DNA of 64,000 nt from Druceiella hillmani (taxonomy: Eukaryota > Arthropoda > Insecta > Lepidoptera > Hepialidae). The stretch covers positions 30,669,001 to 30,733,000 of the forward strand of contig JAYKKI010000015.1 of NCBI GenBank assembly GCA_039881145.1, written 5' to 3'. Below the pieces are notes generated by a model. That model was not told the origin of the DNA and made no database searches. It worked only from the letters and a program-made list of their open reading frames with translations. The stretch's first letter is position 1. Each line of letters starts with the position of its first letter. Made by a program: the position numbers and the translations under genes. This document shows positions 22,665 to 34,606 of this stretch, piece by piece.

Positions 22665-23785
22665 CTCAAAAATATTTGTCGGACATTTTTAAAAGGAAAA
22701 ATAATTTGATAAATTGATAAGTTTTGATACCGAAGAAGTAGTGGAGTTCCGAAATTGCAATTTTTTAAAATACGGTCAATTTACATCGCATTTCGTTCAC
22801 TCATATTTTCACGAAATTTACGCAAAAAAATTAATTCAGATCCCGAAAATCGAATTCTTAATTTGTTTTTAGAAATTGAAGGCAATTTCAAAATTACTCG
22901 TATGTATTAACGTTAAGATGAATTTAAGCGAGAAAGTTTTCGTTTGACGATTTTGGTATTTTATGATGAAGGCCCATTCCGCGCTGCTGCTTGGAATTGG
23001 TTTAACAAGTTCAAGTGCGATTGTATCAATCTTAGTGATGATCTGTATGAGGGGATGTCGCGATACGGCTCTCGAGTATGACATCGATACTATATGAGTA
23101 TGACAAGGGGGTCATCCATCCCATCAGTAGTTATGGCAGGATAAAGGTGGGTACAGAAAGTTCTACATAAATATTTAGGCGTCAGGAAGTTTTCTGTTGG
23201 ACATACTGTTACGAACCCGAAACAAATAGGCATTCTAAGCGAGAGCTTCTTTCCTTCTGAAGTAGCTTACAAAGTTGAACGAAGGATGAAGTACTGGAAA
23301 AAGATGAAAAGAAGAAAATAATGCTAATATTTCTATGTAAATTTAATTATTTCTTTGTTACGTCTAAGTGTCTTCGGAACCCTCAAAGTGTGATTTAGGT
23401 TTATTTTCTTACAGTTTAAACTTTATTCTTTATTTTTTTTTATATTCACATATCCAAAGATAGGAAAATATAAATTTACATAACTACTGTAGGTTAGACA
23501 AGTATGGAGTTCTATGAAATAAATTCAGTTTGGTATTTCAGTAATGGTGCTCAGGTATGCAAAATCGTTAAAGGCACAGCTTCATTTTTTCCTGAAAAAT
23601 TGTTAATTTTTGAAGAGTATGAAAAATGAAAAATTTCAAGAATATGTTCAACTTACAAAAAAAAAATAACAAAATACGTGATGCACTTCATATATATGTA
23701 GGTATACTAAATTTGTGGATGACTGCTATATATTACAATATATAAATATGTGTGAATATGTGCAAATTCATGTTATAAACTAACT
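22665..23785. other. gene-free stretch
   Basis: The segment 22965-23160 is somewhat GC-richer and carries frames on both strands, but no motif is recognised. Confidence 0.45.
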
Positions 23786-23789
23786 GGAA

Positions 23790-24200
23790 CGTCCCGTCTC
23801 AGACCAATCGGTCGTTCTTATTCACTCACCAAATAACGACGGAAATAAAGCAAGTAGGTACGTAGATAAGCGCCGAGATTTATCTAACGTCGAGACCTTG
23901 AGGAAAATTATGACGGAGCCCGATTCTCTTTTTATTCACGTTACGCGGCCAGAGTGACCCATCTCGTTTGGCTCCAAGCGCGATTATAATTTATGCGTCT
24001 GCTCATGAATGAAGCGTGTTCGTATATTTAATAGCATCATTATCATGGCGCAGCGTAGAACACTGTTCGTGACGCGACGCGCTGTTCTCAATCTCGCATT
24101 TGTTTACCTAAAACTAGCTTCAGGACGAGACTCTACGAGTATATATATTCTCATGAAACCAGTCGATCTAAACCAGTCGATCTTTAGAAGTTTTCACAGC
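23790..24200. promoter_or_regulatory. complex unique block, candidate regulatory DNA
   Basis: About 400 bp of balanced, non-repetitive composition. It has GATAAG/TTATCT-type and AT-rich homeodomain-type words (taatttatg near 23988, gataagcg near 23867) and CpG-containing sequence (gacgcgacgcgct near 24074). The 79-codon frame at 24009-24248 has a real ATG but no motif. The character is that of conserved non-coding DNA, but conservation cannot be tested here. Confidence 0.25.
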
Positions 24201-24209
24201 TTTATCACG

Positions 24210-24830
24210 TGCGTCTCATTTTTTTCTAGGCTTATAACCAATGGATAGATTAAATTGAAAATACTATTTTATGTGATAATGCATTCTTTCGTTGGACGTA
24301 AATATTTGCAATAAAATTTTAGTGCTGAGACTGGTCTAGCCTTAGCTTGTTTATTGAATATATTTAATTTTTATTTTTCGGTTTTTATGTATTTATTTAT
24401 TGTCGTAAACTCCAAACTGACTATATTTTATGAAAAAATGAAATAAAGTGGCTTTACTGGTTATTGTTTCAGGAATATCGAAGAAATTAATATCTATCGT
24501 GTATTTAACACGATAGTCTAATGTTTTTATTATTATATTCCCCATGTAGTTACATTTCTTAAAAAGTAATCAAATCGTTTTGAGTTTAAATATTTTAAAG
24601 ATGGTCTTAATCTATAAATGTTTGTATATACTAGTTTAATATGCTGGTGGTTTAAATTTGTACGACGATTATTTTGAAAAAAACTGTGTCTAGGATTGAA
24701 TAATTGAATCCAAAAGGACTCTTTTTATGTTAATATTTTTTTGTCTATTAAAGTAGCATGCAAAACTTACTGAACTTTTTTGAATGGAACTTAAACTGAG
24801 ATAATGCTTAAGGTTACATTAAAATTTAAG
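24210..24830. other. gene-free stretch
   Basis: One small hairpin (ctatcgtgt/acacgatag) near 24493-24519. Nothing else is recognised. Confidence 0.5.
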
Positions 24831-24834
24831 CTAC

Positions 24835-24925
24835 AATTTGTCTCGACGAGTTATTTTATGCTCGAATTCGAATGTCACAATAATAAAAATCTTCGCGGGC
24901 GAAGTCTCAAGCAAAGGCTAGTTTT
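24835..24925 (-). repeat. degenerate interspersed repeat of the lepidopteran 'GCCCGCG' type
   Basis: On the minus strand this reads actagcctttgcttgagact followed by tcgcccgcgaagatttttat. It resembles the very common moth and butterfly repeat end 'actagctgttgcccgcgact..tcgcccgcg'. The element class is uncertain. Confidence 0.4.
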
Positions 24926-25004
24926 ATGTACATTATGAATGCATAATAGACGTAAAATATATAAATAACCATTGCGCATATATTAATACGGCTTACTTAA
25001 AACC

Positions 25005-25600
25005 TGGAAAATGAAGTAGAGATCAGAGCTCACGTCAAAATTGCCCGCAGTGCCTTTGGAAAAATAAAAAACGTACTCTATAATAGGGTACTCTAAGGCT
25101 AAGCCTTAAAATTCCACTTCGAATTCTTTTTCCCCATTGCTACATCTGGCCAATATTGCTGGACGGATGCAAGGTCTGGATTTTTAAGGAAGATCTCAGG
25201 AAACGTAAAGAAAAATTTGAAATATGTATGAATATGTATGAATATCAGACGCATTATGTCTACATCTTGACTCAGAAAGTTACTAATGATGAGGTTCTAG
25301 AACGTTTGACCAGAAACCTAGACAAACCATCAAATAACGTCAAGTTGCATATCTGGGGCGTATGCTCAGGCATACAGATACGAGCTCTTGCAACTAATAA
25401 TGAGGGGAAAAGTTTTTGGGAGAAAGAAAGCAGGTCGTAAAAAAAAGTGATGATTGTGCAACATCCGAGAATGGACAGGGATTACGAGTGACATCAAACT
25501 TTTTCGCCTTGCCAGACAGAAGATCAAGTACTCAGAGCAGACTTCCAACCTTCGCTAGTTGGAGTGGCACTCTTAGAAGAAGTAAAATATATATTAGCCA
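25005..25600 (+). pseudogene. LINE fragment, C-terminal domain of a non-LTR retrotransposon
   Basis: Three plus-strand frames together give the C-terminal part of a LINE protein. At 25017-25080, ENEVEIRAHVKIARSAFGKI matches the E-I-x-x-R-I-x-x-A-R-x-A-F block. At 25156-25365, LDGCKVWIFKEDLRKR matches L-Y-G-x-E-x-W-x-L, followed by VTNDEVLERLTRN. At about 25455-25525, REWTGITSDIKLFRLARQ matches the terminal W-x-R-N-x-R-x-W...L-F-R-x-A block. The tail SNLR ends the recognisable part. At least two frameshifts and an A-run slippage (25436-25446) break it. It is 5'-truncated, with no palm or endonuclease. It looks like the same broad family as the element at 29943. Confidence 0.75.
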
Positions 25601-25609
25601 GGAGATTAA

Positions 25610-26925
25610 GCGATGTTGTAATGAAAGTCGCATCAAAATCTGCGATGAAAGAATTATAATCGATGATGCTTCATATGCGCTATAACAATCACGCTTCAAT
25701 GAAAACGCCGAAAAAAACACTTGCAAAAGACAGCTTATGCTTGTACGAAAAGTGTTACACTTTTGGTTCACAAAATAAAGTTCAACAAATTAGATAATTT
25801 TTAGCTATTTTAAAAATAAAAAAAATAAGAAAAAATTTGTATTTATATTGAAACATCTGAATTATATAATGCGCCGAACATTCGTAAACTTATAATATCA
25901 TATATTAGTGTATTCGAGTGAAGTGTTCAAAGGCGATTGCAATCAGTTTAAATTTTTTATCATTTTCCAATTTTCAATCTTAGTCTGAGTGGTTCGATGG
26001 TCCAGTGGTGTGAGAAAGTTTGTAAAAAGGAAGTGTTGTTTTTCGCCATCCTCTTGAAACAATTTCGAGAACAATGGGTCATTATTAAATGGAAGTTTTT
26101 TGTTTCGACATCCTTTTACGCGTTTCAGGGGTTATGGGTGACAGCAAAAAGAAAGTATCATATTTTATTATCTTTTGCCATGGTTCTGGTAGTTGTGAGT
26201 CATTGTCAAAAGGAATACTACATACTCCTCTATCCTCTTTAAGGTTTCGAGGAGTTGTAGGTCATAATAGGAAGGAAAAGCCATATTCCGCATTCCGCGA
26301 TTCGGGCACTTGAGGGTAATTTTGTTTGTTCAGTGCATTAAAGTTTCACGAAATCTCCCTGTATATTTTGATATTGTTCGTTGGATCTATACCACGATAA
26401 AGAGTAACATTTTTCTATTTTATTTTATATGGGATAATTACAGAAATAAAGAAAATTTTTGGGACAAAATGGAATAAATTCATCAAAATAAGTTTAGTGG
26501 CAGATATTAGCGATATCATTTTAAATTCATTGGATTTGTTTGTCTTCGTGCTTTACAATATTTCGTGTCTTTTAATGTTATCGTATCAAAATTGTTTATA
26601 CGTTTTTTCAATTATTCCCCAATAGAGTTATTTTTATGGAAGTTTATTTTAACTTTATCGTAGACGTTTGTTTTTCGTAGATGTTTGTTTAATTTAATTT
26701 AGCGTAGACGTATTTTAAATAAAATTAAGAATCGACCGAACTCTGCGCTTGATTTAAATTCCTTTTGTCTAATACTTCTATTGCAGTCGTGCAGGAGCTT
26801 TTGGTAAAGCTTTATACTCTGTAAAGGAAGATTTAAAAAGTCAATCTACAACAGGATTTTTTTACAGTCGATTACAATTTATGACGGAAAAATATATCTT
26901 TTATAATTGAATACTTTTTTGGTTT
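25610..26925. other. gene-free stretch
   Basis: Overlapping frames at 25997-26313 contain loosely repeated phrases ('ggttatgggtgac', 'gttgtgagtcattg', 'gttgtaggtcata') about 70-75 bp apart, suggesting a very degenerate tandem repeat. No gene is recognised. Confidence 0.4.
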
Positions 26926-26928
26926 GAG

Positions 26929-26950
26929 AAAGAGAGAGAGAGAGAGAGAG
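26929..26950. repeat. (AG)n microsatellite
   Basis: An uninterrupted AG dinucleotide run of about 22 bp. Confidence 0.95.
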
Positions 26951-26954
26951 TGGA

Positions 26955-27300
26955 AAATTATTTTACAAATTTTTTTTTATGCTTTTCTATTTGGAAAACA
27001 TTGTATATTTATATTATGCAATTTCAGTCTAATGGATTACCGTCCCATGGGTGGTCTATTTTCAATGGATATTTACTAAAATTTTGCACATAATATGAAT
27101 TAAAGGATAGCGGGGTCATTTGAAGTTGTTTCTTTTCTTATTTCTTCCTGTAATTTTTTTTATCTAATTTCCTATCTCAATGATATTGTTTGTAGTTTTT
27201 ATTAGCCATTTAGTACTAATCAGCAAACGACTTATTTAAGGGGTAGGTCGGGGAAAGAATATTTTTTTAATCTAAGTTTCTGGAGAATCATTTTCTTATT
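26955..27300. other. gene-free stretch
   Basis: No feature recognised. Confidence 0.5.
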
Positions 27301-27302
27301 GC

Positions 27303-27440
27303 CTTACCGCGTGACCGAGCCAGTCTTTATTAAGACGCTTCGGCAGCGGGGGCGTTTGGGTTCCTCGACAACGGGTTCCTCGGTAATGTGACAGCGTCTG
27401 ATTCTGACATCTTTTTCTTTGTCATTTTTGTCGCTATAGA
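27303..27440. other. short GC-richer unique block
   Basis: About 140 bp containing 'ggcagcgggggcgtttgggt' and a short duplication 'gggttcctcg'. There is no convincing frame. It may be regulatory or part of an untranslated exon. Confidence 0.25.
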
Positions 27441-27449
27441 GGTTCAGTG

Positions 27450-28165
27450 TAGATTCCCTTGACAAATTTGTAGTGGTAATTTTGTTATAGTTTGAGTATT
27501 TATAGAAAGGATTGTAGTTAGTCTCGCTTTTTCAGGTAGATAAGATGAATTATTCAAAAACCCTATTAGACAGCTCGTTTGGATCGAACGAATTAATATA
27601 AAATGTCGTGATGAAGGTGAATAATCTAATTTATTTAAATAAAGTTTTATTTGATTGAAAATAAAATTTGAAAGACAAAACTTGTACGAGTTTAGAATAG
27701 CTCCATCACAAGAAAATATACTATATTTTGTCTATATAAATTAATAACTGATTTAGGAATATATGGTACTAAAAATCTATTATCATATAAAATACCATTT
27801 CGCTGGATTTGAGTAAATTACGTTCCAAATAAAGATTAGCGCTTTGTTGACGTTGTGCAATAATATATTTTTAATATTCCATAAGCAATCTTGAATTTTG
27901 ATTTAATAACCAATGAAAGTTTCATCAAAATCTTTTTGTATCGCAGTTTTCACGCGAAAGCAGTTTTCACGTGAAGGCGAACAAGTAAAACGAAATATAT
28001 TTAAAAAAATAATTTTGATTTTTTTAATTGCTACTGTTACTCTAAAATTAATCACTGTTTCCAACGAAGTTTTGAAATGTATCATTAAATAATTTATATA
28101 GATATGTGAAAGATTAAGGTATTTAATTTACATCAAGAAATGATTGCATCCTATGAAAGAATTAA
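27450..28165. other. gene-free stretch
   Basis: A short duplication, 'gcagttttcacg.gaa', occurs at about 27944-27976. No gene is recognised. Confidence 0.5.
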
Positions 28166-28167
28166 TT

Positions 28168-28769
28168 ATGGAAAAAAACTGACAAACTTAAAAGAATAAA
28201 AGGAAAAATTTATAGAAATATTGTGATCAAACACATCATGGAAAACATTTTGACTAACTTAAAAGAATAAAAGGAAAAATTTATAGAAATATTGTGATCA
28301 AACAAATCATGGAAAACATTTTGACTAACTTAAAAGAATAAAAGGAAAAATTTATAGAAATATTGTGATCAAACACATCATGGAAAACATTTTGACTAAC
28401 TTAAAAGAATAACAGGAAAAATTTATTGAAATATTGTGATCAAACACATCATGGAAAACATTTTGACTAACTTTAAAGAATAAAAGGAAAAATTTATAGA
28501 AATATTGTGATCAAACACATCATGGAAAACATTTTGACTAACTTAAAAGAATAAAAGGAAAAATTTATAGAAATATTGTGATCAAACACATCATGGGAAA
28601 CATTTTGACTAACTTAAAAGAATATAAGGAAAAATTTATAGAAATATTGTGATCAAACACATCATGGGAAATATTTTGACTAACTTAAAAGAATAAAAGG
28701 AAAAATTTATTGAAATATTGTGATCAAACACATAATGGAAAACATTTTGACTAACTTAAAAGAATAAAA
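28168..28769. repeat. 71-bp tandem array, about 8.5 copies
   Basis: The unit runs ttgactaacttaaaagaata, aaaggaaaaatttatagaaa, tattgtgatcaaacacatca, tggaaaacatt. The period is exactly 71 bp between several successive copies (for example 28251 to 28322). Copies differ by only one to three substitutions, indicating recent amplification or homogenisation. The first copy is the most diverged. Confidence 0.95.
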
Positions 28770-29940
28770 GTTGTACTTTTATATCGCAGATGTTTGCACT
28801 TATTGTGGTCACACCTAAATTTAAATTTTAATGCTTTACAAAACCGCGATTGCCGGCTGTTAAATTTGTGTTAGTCTTCTATATTTAATTATTGAACCCG
28901 TGACCACGGCTTGTGTGAAATTAATATACAATTGAAAATATGATGAGTGTGGTCCCCTGTGCTACAGGAGTATTGGTTTTCGGTTTTTTTAAACAAAATA
29001 AATTTTTAATTTATTTTGTTTGATAGTTTCTCTTAGACTATAAAATCTAGATAAAAGGATAAGAAATCTAAATAGAGAAACAATAAATTCGAATGCAAAT
29101 AATAAAATGTTATAAGGCAAAGATTAGCGTAAGTATCACAGACGAGTTTATTGATCGATGACAATTTGTTTGTGTTATATACTTCGAATTTATTTTTCCT
29201 TTCATTTAATTTTTTTGTCGGTTGTTATACAGCGTACCACTATTTCTATATGGAATTTGAAAGAAATTAATAACCTTTTTGCCGACTCTGTTTGTATTAA
29301 TTATACCCCTTTATGAAAACTTGTTTAATAGTTTTGGGATCTACGTCGAAATATACTTGATTTATCTCCTACATATCTTATGTACGTATACATCAAATCA
29401 ACTTCTTATTCCTTGCTTTTGGCCATGCCGTAGTCGGATAAACAAAAGAAATGTTATGTGATCAATAAAAGTACATGTGGATTCTCCAATAACACGTAAA
29501 TGTTTACTTCTGAGAGACATAGCGAGTCAATACAGAATTATATTATAATTTTTTCCAAAGTAAATAGTAATCAATAAGTAATCAAGAATGTTCAACAGAA
29601 ATTTTACCTCGAAATGTGCGATATTTCTCGGACGTGGGCAATTGTGAGTGTACTTTTGTGTGTTCGTTTGCTTGTGTGTTTGTGTAATGTATTTTATATG
29701 CTATTTGGTCGATGTTATGTAAATGCTGGGCTTCGCTTACCTACAACTTGGTGAGGAAAACGTTTTATTGTAAAATTGAGTTCGAATTTGGTATATAAAA
29801 AACATACATCAATTATTTTTTATGCTGGCTTTTTATATTGACGTAAAATAAAAAAAAATAGTAGAAACTATTCTTTGTGTATTTAGAAAACACATTGTAA
29901 AAATGTTGTTTGAGGTAGCTTCACTATCTATTTAAGTATA
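28770..29940. other. gene-free stretch with one AT-rich hairpin
   Basis: A perfect 14-bp hairpin lies at 28991-29021 (aaacaaaataaatt and its complement, 3-base loop). The rest shows only chance frames. Confidence 0.5.
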
Positions 29941-29942
29941 AT

Positions 29943-31320
29943 TAAGAAACATAGAAGCAGCCTTTTTGACGTTCGGACATATCAAGGTGCTAATGTAGAC
30001 TCTGACCACCTTTTGGTAGCTTCAAAATTACGCCACAAAATTAAAAGATCTTATCAGAAAAAAAAGACAATACCAGTAGCAAGATTGACATTGAACAAGT
30101 GAAGAAGACAAAGATAATGGCAGAGTACAAAAAAAAAGTAAAAAGCACAACAGTGATGAGAGACAAACATTCGACAGTGGAGATTGTGTGGCAGAATCTT
30201 AAACATACTATTATTATTGCGACTAAAAAGACAATACCAGATATGAAAAAAAAGAAAACTAACCTTTGGTTTGATGAGGAGTGCAGAGAAAAGAATGAGG
30301 CATATAAAATCATACTCCGGAAACGCTACACAAGAGGTGCTGAGGTTAGAAAAAGAAGAGTTAAGGAGAAAGAAAAAAAGAATACATAAGAAGATAAATC
30401 GAGAATATATGGACGATCTATATAAAGATATTAAAAATTTAAAAACCCGAAAGGAAGCTAGGAAATTTTATCAACTTGTAAATGATGTCAGAGCTGACTT
30501 TAATCCCAGAGCAATCACCTGCAAGAAAAGAAATGGAGATCTTATACGAGACCCGGACGAGGTTTTGTTTGTTGGCGTGAACATTTTGTAGAACTATTAA
30601 TGGGTGAAGATAAAAAGGAAGATCTAACCACTCGTAACTTGCTGCCAACCATTTGCTCTGAAGATGAGGACATAGAGCAAAGTATACCAAATCTATATGT
30701 AGTGGAAGTAGCAATAAGGAGTCTAAACAATAATAGGTTAGCTGGACCCGAAAGTATGAAAGCTGAACGCTTCAAAATCAATGAAAAGAGTCTAAACAAA
30801 GCCATTAATGACCTGATCTGCTGTATATGGGCGCAGGAACAAATGTCCACTGAGTGAGAAGAAGGACCTGTTTACCCCATTTACAAGAAAGGGGACAAGT
30901 TTGAATGTAGTAATTACAGGGGAACTACTCTACTAAATACTGCTTACAAGATCTTCTTCGTTATTTTATTCAACCGATTAGAAGTCTACACCTCCAGAAT
31001 CATTGGAAGCTATCAGTGTGGTTTCCAGAAAGGGAAATCATTAATGTTTTAGAGAAAACTAAAGAATACAACATAGACACCTACCACCTATTTATAAACT
31101 TTAAAACTGCTTATAACAGGGTCAACTGAGAAAAACTACTGGATGCTATGTTGGAGTTTAACTTCCCAAAGAAACTGACCAGTTTCATTAGAAAGACTCT
31201 GAAAAGAGTCTCATGCAGAAGAAAAATATCGTCAAGTCTCTCAGACCCATTTTTCACTGAAAAAGGCTTTCCACAGGGAGATTCCTTTTCTTGTCTACTA
31301 TGTCATGAACATGCTTTTTA
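29943..31320 (+). pseudogene. non-LTR retrotransposon, endonuclease end to RT palm, best-preserved LINE
   Basis: The conceptual protein starts inside the apurinic-type endonuclease: DVRTYQGANVDSDHLLVAS, with the SDH motif intact at 30001-30009. A charged linker follows (TNLWFDEECREKNEAYK, then EARKFYQLVNDVRADFNPRA), then the RT start (NNRLAGPESMKAERFK; YKKGDKFECSNYRG from 30881; IIGSYQCGFQKGKS) and the palm (HLFINFKTAYNRVN). It fades at GFPQGDSFSCLL (31265-31300). Lesions seen: a frameshift near 30565, TGA at 30855-30857 and at 31127-31129 where the family has Trp, and a deletion of about 12 codons near 31043. The first catalytic Asp is Asn (31097-31099). The 5' end is truncated. The clade is RTE-like by motif style but not resolved. 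Confidence 0.85.
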
Positions 31321-31329
31321 TTGAAAAAA

Positions 31330-31770
31330 TGAAGGAACTCGCATAAAATGAACATTAAACCTGGATGCACGGTAGTGAATAAGCAAATTTCGAGCCGCAC
31401 TCTCATACTCTGCATCATTTACTAAAAATAATTCACAGCTATTATGACATCCCTATAAAACAGCTCCAGCGAATGTCGAAAATGTTTTTGGTATATTGGG
31501 AGAGAAATAATGGATCATAATAGATCTCAAATTTTGAGACTTTTGACATCAAAAATTGTTAATTTCGAAGCTTGAACACATATTATCAAAACCTATAAGG
31601 TCAATCTGAAAAATTTGAAACTTAATTTTTTGTGTTTACCAGTGGATATCGATAAAGGGATAACTCAGAAATCTGGAAAGTTTTGGTTAGGAACAAAGAT
31701 AAAGTTTATGTCAGTGTAATTATAAAGTTTTGTACGTCTGTAGTAGAATGCTTACTACTCTACACGTATA
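31330..31770. other. possible degraded LINE 3' flank
   Basis: Directly follows the RT remnant. No motif is readable after about 31320. It may be decayed 3' sequence of the same element. Confidence 0.35.
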
Positions 31771-31774
31771 TTGT

Positions 31775-31985
31775 AAATAAAATGAGCTGTGGTTTCAGAA
31801 AATATTAAATACATTAATAAAATAATATATTCATCTATTCAGGATTATATACACGCTTAGTAGTGCTATGGTTATATAAACTCGCTGTGGTTTTCGAAAA
31901 TATTAAATATATTAATAAAATAATATATTCACCTATTTAGAGGTATATATGTGCTTAGTAGTTCTATGGTTATATAAATTCTTTC
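31775..31985. repeat. two-copy tandem duplication, unit about 105 bp
   Basis: Both copies share 'gaaaatattaaatacattaa', 'taaaataatatattca' and 'cttagtagt.ctatggttat', with about 10-15% divergence. Confidence 0.9.
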
Positions 31986-32232
31986 TATGCTTTTGTATTT
32001 CACTACATGTAAGCAATTTCTTTACGTATATCAATCTTTTTGTAGCTTATGACGCTTTATAACTTCAATAGTGATTTAATTTTAAAAAGTAAAACTTTGG
32101 TTTTGAAAGCATATTTTGTTTCGCAATTAATTTGTTTAACTTTGATTTCATTGGACGGAACTGTATCTTTAAGAAAGTAATTCGTTCATTTTTATACCCT
32201 GAAGTTGTGCACAATAAAAAAGGTTACCTGCT

Positions 32233-32580
32233 GTGGAGCATTTTATCGAGGAATATACCAAATTTTTGGATCTTAGTGATATTCACATTCCAGGCAATGT
32301 GTCAGGGTTATTCTGGCTTTCTTATTCTGTATATAGAAATACTGAGTACACTTCTAGAGTCAGATCATATATAAGGCCATTGCGAACAGATTCGATGACG
32401 ATTTCGGGCAAAATTATCCTAACACCAAAGTTTATAATCGCATTATGTTCTGGTGCGCCAAGATGTCAATTAACCACACACGTTTGAAATATGTGGCGGA
32501 TTTGATGGTGATGCTGGTGGTTCTGCGAAATGCCTACGTTTTCGAAAAGCAAACTTATAGGGCATTCTGATGTTTATTTA
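32233..32580 (+). pseudogene. unidentified protein-like remnant
   Basis: Two adjacent plus frames look protein-like but are not recognised. The first (from ATG 32233) gives MEHFIEEYTKFLDLSDIHIP and runs to about 32375. A +1-type shift near 32380 leads into ANRFDDDFGQNYPNTKVYNR, then MFWCAKMSINHTRLKYVADL and a hydrophobic stretch VMLVVLRNAYVF, ending at TGA near 32559. Composition is less AT-biased than the neighbourhood and amino-acid use is balanced. It could be a decayed transposon accessory protein, a viral insertion, or chance. I cannot name a family. Confidence 0.25.
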
Positions 32581-32759
32581 GTTAGCTTTGATGATTTGCC
32601 CCGCCGCAAGGCAATTTGCAGGGAAATATTAATTAGTATCCTGATGATAATAAAAAGGCTACAAAAGCGCTTATCGAATTCACCCATAGTATGGTGCATG
32701 AGTGGAAGCACGGAACCTATTAAGACTAAATTTTAAGTTATCAATGGAGCTTACTGGCC

Positions 32760-34500
32760 TTTTCTGTAACAGCCATTAAATATATATAAGTACCTGTAAT
32801 TAAAGAACTCTCCAGGTCTTAAAAATTGATATTGGGTCTATTATTTACTTATGTGGCTAAGTTTATGTCGTTTTGTCTAGGATGAAGGCACTTGATGGCC
32901 ATACGTTTTATTAATTTCAATCAGAATAACATTAAGGTGTTAAAATTGTTGAATACAACCGATTAAAAAAGTACCTACAGATTGAAGTTACCTTCCACAA
33001 GATTTTAAAAAGTAAAAAATGAAAATCTTGAATGGATAATGCGACCAAATTGCTAAAATCTTATATGCTTTAAAGGGCGAGAAAAAGAAAATAATAAATA
33101 AATGAAAAAGTTAAAATCTAGATAAAAGAATAATATTATCTCATCTGTGCTAGCTATCAGATTTTCAAGATCCTTGCTAAAAACGGGAAATCTAGTCAAA
33201 AACATTACTGTAAAAAGGGCCAAGTTCCTTTTTAAAAAGAAAGCCAAAAAGTAACCAGTTTTTGAAGAGCTAAGTGTAGGCGAGTGAGTTAGAGCTTTGA
33301 ATATAGATTTATTGAATATTATAATTATTAAAACATTGAACTTGGCTGCGATTAAATAGTTTCCAGACGTTTATCACTTTAACAACTAGAAACAAATTTA
33401 GTAGTTTTATAGATCCTGTTACATTAAGCGATAGACAGATAAGAATATATTCACTAATCATGTTAATTAATATGAGTATTCAATCCGAAACGAATTCTTT
33501 CACAATGATTGTTACTAAGCATTTTATGAATTTAGTATAGCTTCGTCTGCGACTTAACGATAGCTATTTAAAATTTATCAATTGATTTTATTGTATGTTA
33601 CGAAGTATTAAAAACAACTTTCGACCGAAGTAATAAAGAAAAATATACACTTTGTTAAAATACGACAGATATGGTCGAGTGAATACTATCATTACTTCAT
33701 TATTATTTAAAAGTAACTTCTCTTTATGTTCCCGGCGCCGATTGCGGAATATAAAAACGATACAATTGCGACGTTGTAATATCGCATATATTTTAATTTC
33801 GTAATCCAATTTTTTTAGGTATCATTACTGAGCGGATCGTACGAATAGCGTTTTTGTTTTAGGTATGAAAATTTAATCAAATGGACTAATAAATACATTT
33901 TTTAATAGTGAATATTAGACATAGACTTGTGCGGCTTATGCTGTTTGGATTCCATTGGACGGAGAGATATATGATGCAATCAAAGACTATATAACCAATA
34001 CTCCGTGGATGCAATATAACGGACATTTTATTATTGCTCAATACATAACGTCTCCACGAATAGATACCTCACAAAATAAGGGCTACCTGCACAAATCGAA
34101 TATTCCTACATGTATACCAGATGGTCAAAAATGTGCTGATACGGATGTGAGATGACTTCGGGAAGTAATCTATATATTCGCTGTCGAGACAAAATATACT
34201 GGCCAAAAGGGTATCGGAAAGAAAATGGAGGCCACCGATAATTGTATTTAGTGGTAATTTAAGATGGCAAGGTTGAATACTAAATGAATTTGTAAAACAT
34301 CGGGCCCGCATTCTTAATTGTATTTCGATGTACAAATATTTCTCAATAGTAGTAGGTAGAATTGGATGAGGGACAACTTTTTAACATTTTAGATTTTTGT
34401 TTAATAAATTTTATTAAAGGAAATTTTATGTTATTAATGGATTTGATATTTCCTTAAATGAGTTGTTTGGACTTAAAAATTAACATACACAAACACACAC
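32760..34500. other. gene-free stretch
   Basis: Frames at 33955-34155 (plus) and 34335-34069 (minus) overlap in a GC-richer patch, and neither shows a motif. Nothing else is recognised. Confidence 0.45.
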
Positions 34501-34504
34501 ATAT

Positions 34505-34524
34505 ATAAGTGTGTGTGTATGTAC

Positions 34525-34603
<79 letters not shown>
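34505..34603. repeat. compound (TG)n/(AT)n microsatellite
   Basis: A short ac/gt-rich lead (34490-34520) passes into about 85 bp of nearly pure AT dinucleotides with one 'atac' interruption. Confidence 0.95.

Positions 34604-34604
<1 letters not shown>

Positions 34605-34606
<2 letters not shown>

Noticed and set aside
25366..25771. Minus-strand frames overlapping 25.4-25.8 kb
   Set aside because: They are antisense to the LINE C-terminal fragment on the plus strand or lie in its flank without motifs.
28168..28769. Regularly spaced repeats, considered as a CRISPR array
   Set aside because: The units are contiguous tandem copies with no variable spacers, and the context is an insect genome.
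30041..30850. Minus-strand frames of 90-102 codons
   Set aside because: They are antisense shadows of the LINE at 29943-31320.
33955..34335. Overlapping plus and minus frames with protein-like texture
   Set aside because: Neither shows a recognisable domain and each is the other's shadow; insufficient to call either.
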